Of a stretch of DNA of 8,046 bases, positions 5,256 through 8,046 are shown in pieces. A program made the translations under genes and the position numbers. Every line of letters starts with the position of its first letter. Positions within the stretch are counted from its first letter, which is position 1. The DNA is taken from contig JAGUVE010000003.1 in NCBI GenBank assembly GCA_020063075.1, positions 1-8,046 of the forward strand, given 5' to 3'. The notes under the pieces are model-generated. The model ran no database searches. It was not told the DNA's origin and saw only the letters and a program-made list of their open reading frames with translations. The stretch is from Parcubacteria group bacterium (GTDB lineage Bacteria > Patescibacteriota > Minisyncoccia > Minisyncoccales > JAGUVE01).

Positions 5256-5828
5256 ATGAAACAACGACTATTTATAGCTATTAATCTACCGGAAGCCACT
5301 AAAAAACAATTAGTTAATATTCAACCGCGCTGGCCCGAATTGCCGGTTAGATGGATAAAACCGGAAAACTTGCACATTACCTTGGTCTTTTTGAGTTATA
5401 TTTCTAATGATGACTTGCTGAAAGTTTTGGAAACCATTAAAGGGGTCGTCCTCAAACATAGCTCCTTTTCAATAAATTTAACTAAAATTTGCTATGGTCC
5501 CCCAAAAAAAATGCCGCCGAGATTGGTTTGGGTTGAAGGAAAAAAATCGGAAGAGTTAGGAAAATTACAAAAGGAACTGGAAAATTCTCTTTTTTCGGTT
5601 TCAATTAAAGGGGCAGGGGAGCCAGAAAATAGATCCTATATTCCCCATATTACCTTAGGAAGAATTAGGGCTTTGGAGTTTAGACAGATTGAGCCTGAAG
5701 ACAGGCCGGAAATTAATGAAGAAATTTCTTTGAGTTTTGAAGTTAATTCAATTGAGGTAATGGAAAGTAATCTCAAACATGGCGGCGCTGAATATACTAT
5801 ATTAGAGTCAGTTCCGCTCAAAGTATAA
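5256..5828 (+). CDS. thpR: RNA 2',3'-cyclic phosphodiesterase (2'-5' RNA ligase family)
   Basis: A 190-residue member of the 2H phosphoesterase superfamily. The two catalytic HxT motifs are intact: H40-I-T42 in ENLHITLVFL and H131-I-T133 in YIPHITLGR. The first strand (RLFIAINLP, 4-12), the VRWIKPENLH block (31-40) and the RLVWVEG strand (89-95) are typical. Family enzymes hydrolyse 2',3'-cyclic phosphate ends of RNA to 2'-phosphate and can catalyse 2'-5' ligation in vitro; they act in the cytosol. Length is normal (about 180-190). The ATG follows a good promoter and the protein starts as family members do (MKQRLFIAI). The gene is alone on its side of the divergent promoter, with murC starting 76 nt later, behind a possible terminator. 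The physiological RNA substrate is unknown. Confidence 0.95.
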   Translation: MKQRLFIAINLPEATKKQLVNIQPRWPELPVRWIKPENLHITLVFLSYISNDDLLKVLETIKGVVLKHSSFSINLTKICYGPPKKMPPRLVWVEGKKSEELGKLQKELENSLFSVSIKGAGEPENRSYIPHITLGRIRALEFRQIEPEDRPEINEEISLSFEVNSIEVMESNLKHGGAEYTILESVPLKV

Positions 5829-5860
5829 AATTTGTATTTTCAGATACTTATTAATTTTTT
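5821..5860 (+). terminator. possible AT-rich intrinsic terminator after thpR
   Basis: AAGTATAAAAT (5821-5831) pairs with ATTTT (5836-5840) and ATACTT (5844-5849), with a TTGT loop and a 3-nt bulge, and is followed shortly by six T (5855-5860). The stem includes the thpR stop codon. It has the shape of a Rho-independent terminator but only one G-C pair in each strand of the stem, so strength is doubtful. Confidence 0.35.
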
Positions 5861-5887
5861 AATGTTTAAAAATTAGAACATTAAAAA
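5856..5887. repeat. perfect 11-bp inverted repeat in the thpR-murC gap
   Basis: TTTTTAATGTT (5856-5866) and AACATTAAAAA (5877-5887) are exact inverted copies around a 10-nt spacer. A 12-nt direct repeat TGTTTAAAAATT also occurs here (5863-5874 and 5889-5900), the second copy ending just before the murC start. The arms hold only one G-C pair, so a stable RNA hairpin is unlikely; a protein-binding site or repeat-derived spacer is possible. No convincing murC promoter is seen in this gap. Confidence 0.55.
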
Positions 5888-5904
5888 TTGTTTAAAAATT
5901 CAAA

Positions 5905-7308
5905 ATGAGAATTCATTTTGTGGGTATCGGCGGCATCGGCGTTTCATCTTTAGCCAAATATTATTTAGCAAACGGACACAAAGTCAGCGGCTCTGATTTA
6001 GCTTCTTCTGAAATTACCGCCGTTTTAAAAAAAGCAGGGGCTAAAATTTTTGTCGGCAAGCATAAAACTAAAAATATTCCTAAAAATGTTAATTTGGTTA
6101 TTTATAGTCCGGCCGTCCGGGAAGATAATCTAGAATTGAAAGCGGCATTCAAAATTCAAAATTCAAAATTAAAAATTAAAATACAGAGTTATCCTCAGGC
6201 CCTGGGAGAACTGACAAAAAACTATTTCACTAACTATTTCACTATCGCGATTTGCGGCAGTCACGGGAAAAGCACCGTTACGGCAATGCTTGGCTTAATT
6301 TTAACAAAAGCGGGTTTTAGTCCGACGGTTATCGTCGGCACAAAAGTAAGAGAGTTCGGGGACTCAAATTTCAGAATGGGAAAGGGCCCGTATTTGGTTG
6401 TTGAGGCCGACGAACATTTTTCTTCTTTTTTGAATTATTGGCCCAAAATCGTTGTTTTGACCAATTTAGAGGCAGACCATTTAGATTATTATAGGAATTT
6501 CAAGAATTATATTTTAGCTTTTAAAAAATTTATTTCCCATTTGCCGAAGGACGGAATTTTAGTGGCTAACAAAGACGACAGGAACGTTCTTCGAATGCTA
6601 AAATCAAAAATACAACCTAAAACTCAAAGCTATTCATTAAAACAAAGGGAGGCAAAAAAGTTAAGAAAGATTTTAAAAATCCCCGGGGAATTCAATATCT
6701 CAAATGCTTTGGCGGCTTTGACAGTGGCAAGAATTTTAAAAATCCCAGAAAAAATTTCTTTTGAAACCCTGTCAAAATACAAAGGCAGTTGGAGAAGGTT
6801 TGAAGAAAAAGAGACGACAATTGGAAATCGGAAATTGAAAATTATTTCGGATTATGCTCATCATCCAACCCAAATTCAAGTGACCCTAAAAGCAGCTCGG
6901 GAAAAATATCCAAATAGGAAAATCTGGTGCGTTTTTCAGCCCCATCAGTATCAAAGAACCTATTGTCTATTTGACGATTTTGTTAATGTATTTTCAAAAT
7001 CCAAAGTTGATAAATTAATTATTACAGACATTTATGATGTGGCAGGAAGAGAAGATAAAGCAATAAAAAGAAAAGTAAGTTCAAAAAAATTAGTGGATAA
7101 AATTAAAAACCAAAAATCAAAAATTCCCGATTACGTCGAGGATTCTCGACAAAGTCGGAACAAAAATTCAATAATGCATATTCCGACCATTCAAGAAGTA
7201 GGTGAATATTTAAAGAAGAATTTACGGGGCAGGGAAGTGGTGATAATAATGGGAGCCGGTGACATATATCGCCTCTCAAAAAAAATGGAGAACTGGCAGA
7301 GCGGATAA
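5905..7308 (+). CDS. murC: UDP-N-acetylmuramate--L-alanine ligase
   Basis: A 467-residue Mur ligase that adds L-alanine to UDP-MurNAc using ATP, the first amino-acid step of peptidoglycan precursor synthesis, in the cytosol. The N-terminal nucleotide-sugar domain opens with HFVGIGGIG (4-12) and SGSD (28-31). The ATP loop is GSHGKST at 118-124 (the usual form is GTHGKTT). The central domain has VEADE followed by NLEADHLDYY; the C-terminal domain has DYAHHPTQI, FQPHQYQRT and MGAGDIY. Length is normal, although repeat-like segments add residues: a heptamer array around 82-93, an NYFT duplication at 106-113, and a hairpin insert near QKSKIPDYVEDSRQ. The ATG is fixed by the GIGGIG strand; no Shine-Dalgarno. 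A receiver-domain gene follows after 20 nt. MurC is preferred over Mpl on length and the MurC-like start, though Mpl is related. Confidence 0.93.
   Translation: MRIHFVGIGGIGVSSLAKYYLANGHKVSGSDLASSEITAVLKKAGAKIFVGKHKTKNIPKNVNLVIYSPAVREDNLELKAAFKIQNSKLKIKIQSYPQALGELTKNYFTNYFTIAICGSHGKSTVTAMLGLILTKAGFSPTVIVGTKVREFGDSNFRMGKGPYLVVEADEHFSSFLNYWPKIVVLTNLEADHLDYYRNFKNYILAFKKFISHLPKDGILVANKDDRNVLRMLKSKIQPKTQSYSLKQREAKKLRKILKIPGEFNISNALAALTVARILKIPEKISFETLSKYKGSWRRFEEKETTIGNRKLKIISDYAHHPTQIQVTLKAAREKYPNRKIWCVFQPHQYQRTYCLFDDFVNVFSKSKVDKLIITDIYDVAGREDKAIKRKVSSKKLVDKIKNQKSKIPDYVEDSRQSRNKNSIMHIPTIQEVGEYLKKNLRGREVVIIMGAGDIYRLSKKMENWQSG
6148..6182 (+). repeat. five-copy heptamer array (TTCAAAA / TTAAAAA) inside murC
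   Basis: Three exact TTCAAAA units (6148-6168) followed by TTAAAAA and TTAAAAT. It encodes FKIQNSKLKIKI between KAA and QSYPQALGEL, where MurC usually has a shorter link. The heptamer matches those flanking the hairpin in amrB and lies in the same coding-sense orientation. Confidence 0.8.
6220..6243 (+). repeat. perfect 12-nt tandem duplication in murC
   Basis: AACTATTTCACT occurs twice back to back, giving NYFT-NYFT just before the beta strand that leads into the ATP-binding loop. It is in frame (4 residues) and looks like a recent slippage duplication. Confidence 0.85.
7127..7158 (+). repeat. hairpin repeat inside murC
   Basis: GTCGAG (7135-7140), GATT loop, CTCGAC (7145-7150) form a perfect 6-bp stem. 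Outside a 2x2 mismatch, CCGATT (7127-7132) pairs with AGTCGG (7153-7158) with one G-T wobble. AT-rich AAAATC/AAAATTC-like units flank both sides. It is read in frame as part of a low-complexity stretch that MurC proteins normally lack at this point. Confidence 0.7.
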
Positions 7309-7328
7309 AAATATGGTAAATTGAAAAA

Positions 7329-7724
7329 ATGAAGCTAAAAATTCTCCTCGTTGAAGATGACCCCTCGTCAATCACGATTTATGAGAAGATTTTGAAAAAA
7401 TCCGGATTTACCGTTGAAACCATGATGTTTGGAAAAGAAGGTCTGGAATTAATGGCGAAAATAAAAGAGGGTAAAAAAGAAAAACCGGATTTGGTCTTGC
7501 TTGATTTAATTTTGCCGGATATGAACGGAATTAAAATTTTGAAAGAAGCCAAAAAAGAAAAGGAAACAAAAAATATCCCCTTTATAATTTTAACCAACTA
7601 TATCGGCAAGGAAACAAAAGAAATGGGGGAGAAGTTTGGAGCCGAATATGTCGTTAAAACCGATGTTACGCCCCGAGAACTAATAAAGAAAATAAATAAA
7701 CATTTAAAAAATAAATCTCGTTAA
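7329..7724 (+). CDS. stand-alone response-regulator receiver domain
   Basis: A 131-residue CheY-like receiver with every key residue: acidic pair D10-D11 after the first strand (KILLVEDD), phospho-acceptor D59 in LVLLDLILPDMNG, T89 in IILTN, and K110 in VVKTD. There is no output domain: the protein ends soon after the last helix, so it must signal by protein contact or act as a phosphate sink. No histidine kinase is in the window, so its partner is elsewhere. The ATG gives the family's normal first strand and lies 20 nt after murC; aspS begins 4 nt after its stop, so the three genes are probably cotranscribed. Single-domain receivers are common in CPR genomes. The family call is firm; the pathway is unknown. 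Confidence 0.94.
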   Translation: MKLKILLVEDDPSSITIYEKILKKSGFTVETMMFGKEGLELMAKIKEGKKEKPDLVLLDLILPDMNGIKILKEAKKEKETKNIPFIILTNYIGKETKEMGEKFGAEYVVKTDVTPRELIKKINKHLKNKSR

Positions 7725-7728
7725 ATTT

Positions 7729-8046
7729 ATGCAAAAGAGAATTCCTGTCGGTGAAACCATAGATTTTCTCGGCAAGAAAATAAAAATTTGCGGCTGGATA
7801 AATAAAATTCGGTCTCACGGGAAGATAATTTTTTTTGATTTGAGGGACGGGTCGGGAATCCTCCAAATAGTTTTCACTCCGGAAAACCGGAAAATTTATG
7901 ATTTGGCAAAAAAAACCAAAACGGAATGGATAACAGAAATTGAAGGAGTTGTGTCCGAAAGGCCAAAGAGGATGGAAAATCCCAAAATTGAAACGGGAAA
8001 AATAGAATTAAACGCTGAAGATTTAAAAATTATTTCTGAAGCAAAA
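7729..8046 (+). CDS. aspS: aspartyl-tRNA synthetase, N-terminal part, cut by window edge
   Basis: The ATG at 7729, 4 nt after the receiver gene, opens a frame that stays clear for 106 codons to the window end. The product begins MQKRIPVGETIDFLGKKIKI and contains CGWINKIRSHGKIIFFDLRD (21-40), the OB-fold anticodon-binding domain of class IIb synthetases, followed by GSGILQIVF and a stretch with VSERPKRMENPK and TGKIEL. The ERP-x-x-MxNP-x-x-x-TG-x-IE pattern favours AspS over AsnS or LysS. The enzyme charges tRNA-Asp, and in genomes lacking AsnRS often tRNA-Asn as well; the residues that decide this are beyond the window. The catalytic domain is not visible. No Shine-Dalgarno is seen. Confidence 0.9.
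   Translation, partial: MQKRIPVGETIDFLGKKIKICGWINKIRSHGKIIFFDLRDGSGILQIVFTPENRKIYDLAKKTKTEWITEIEGVVSERPKRMENPKIETGKIELNAEDLKIISEAK

Noticed and set aside
7103..7375. Minus-strand open frame across the murC end and receiver start
   Set aside because: Crosses two well-supported plus-strand genes and has no family resemblance.

Overview
The window looks like a piece of a reduced, AT-rich bacterial genome, most likely a Candidate Phyla Radiation (Patescibacteria, Parcubacteria-like) organism. Supporting signs: genes packed a few bases apart, AT-rich DNA with standard stops (TGA is used as a stop), almost no Shine-Dalgarno sequences before the starts, short heptamer repeats inside conserved genes, and a large uncharacterised protein whose motifs I recall only from CPR genomes. 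The bacterial cell-wall gene murC argues against an archaeon. The lineage is inferred, since there is no rRNA gene here.

Left two thirds (1-5151, all minus strand, read right to left): a large uncharacterised protein with C-terminal leucine-rich repeats, split into two frames at a run of nine A (4681-4690), then the radical SAM enzyme of the AmmeMemoRadiSam system (amrS), overlapping the preceding stop as TAATG. An 8-nt tandem repeat separates amrS from a LigB-type extradiol-dioxygenase-fold protein (amrB role). A second promoter then drives a small membrane protein with a zinc ribbon, a metallo-beta-lactamase-fold hydrolase, a YfcE-like phosphoesterase and, running off the left edge, the start of an AMMECR1 protein (amrA). 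All three AmmeMemoRadiSam parts are therefore present on one strand, with other genes between them. The biochemical role of the system is not something I can state from the sequence.

Right third (5256-8046, all plus strand): RNA 2',3'-cyclic phosphodiesterase (thpR), murC (UDP-MurNAc-L-alanine ligase), a stand-alone response-regulator receiver domain, and the first 106 codons of aspS. The last three are spaced 20 and 4 nt apart and probably form one transcript. Divergent, overlapping promoters lie in the 104-nt gap between the two halves (5152-5255).

The most unusual signals are: (i) the split gene, whose two halves join exactly at a dnaX-type A AAA AAG slippery heptamer inside A9; (ii) a 38-nt hairpin repeat flanked by AAAATTC heptamers that reads through in frame inside amrB, plus a similar heptamer array and a second hairpin insert inside murC; (iii) a promoter whose -35 box sits in the loop of an inverted repeat and whose predicted transcript is nearly leaderless. 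No stretch over 300 bases lacks a gene, and I see no tRNA, rRNA, CRISPR array or insertion sequence.
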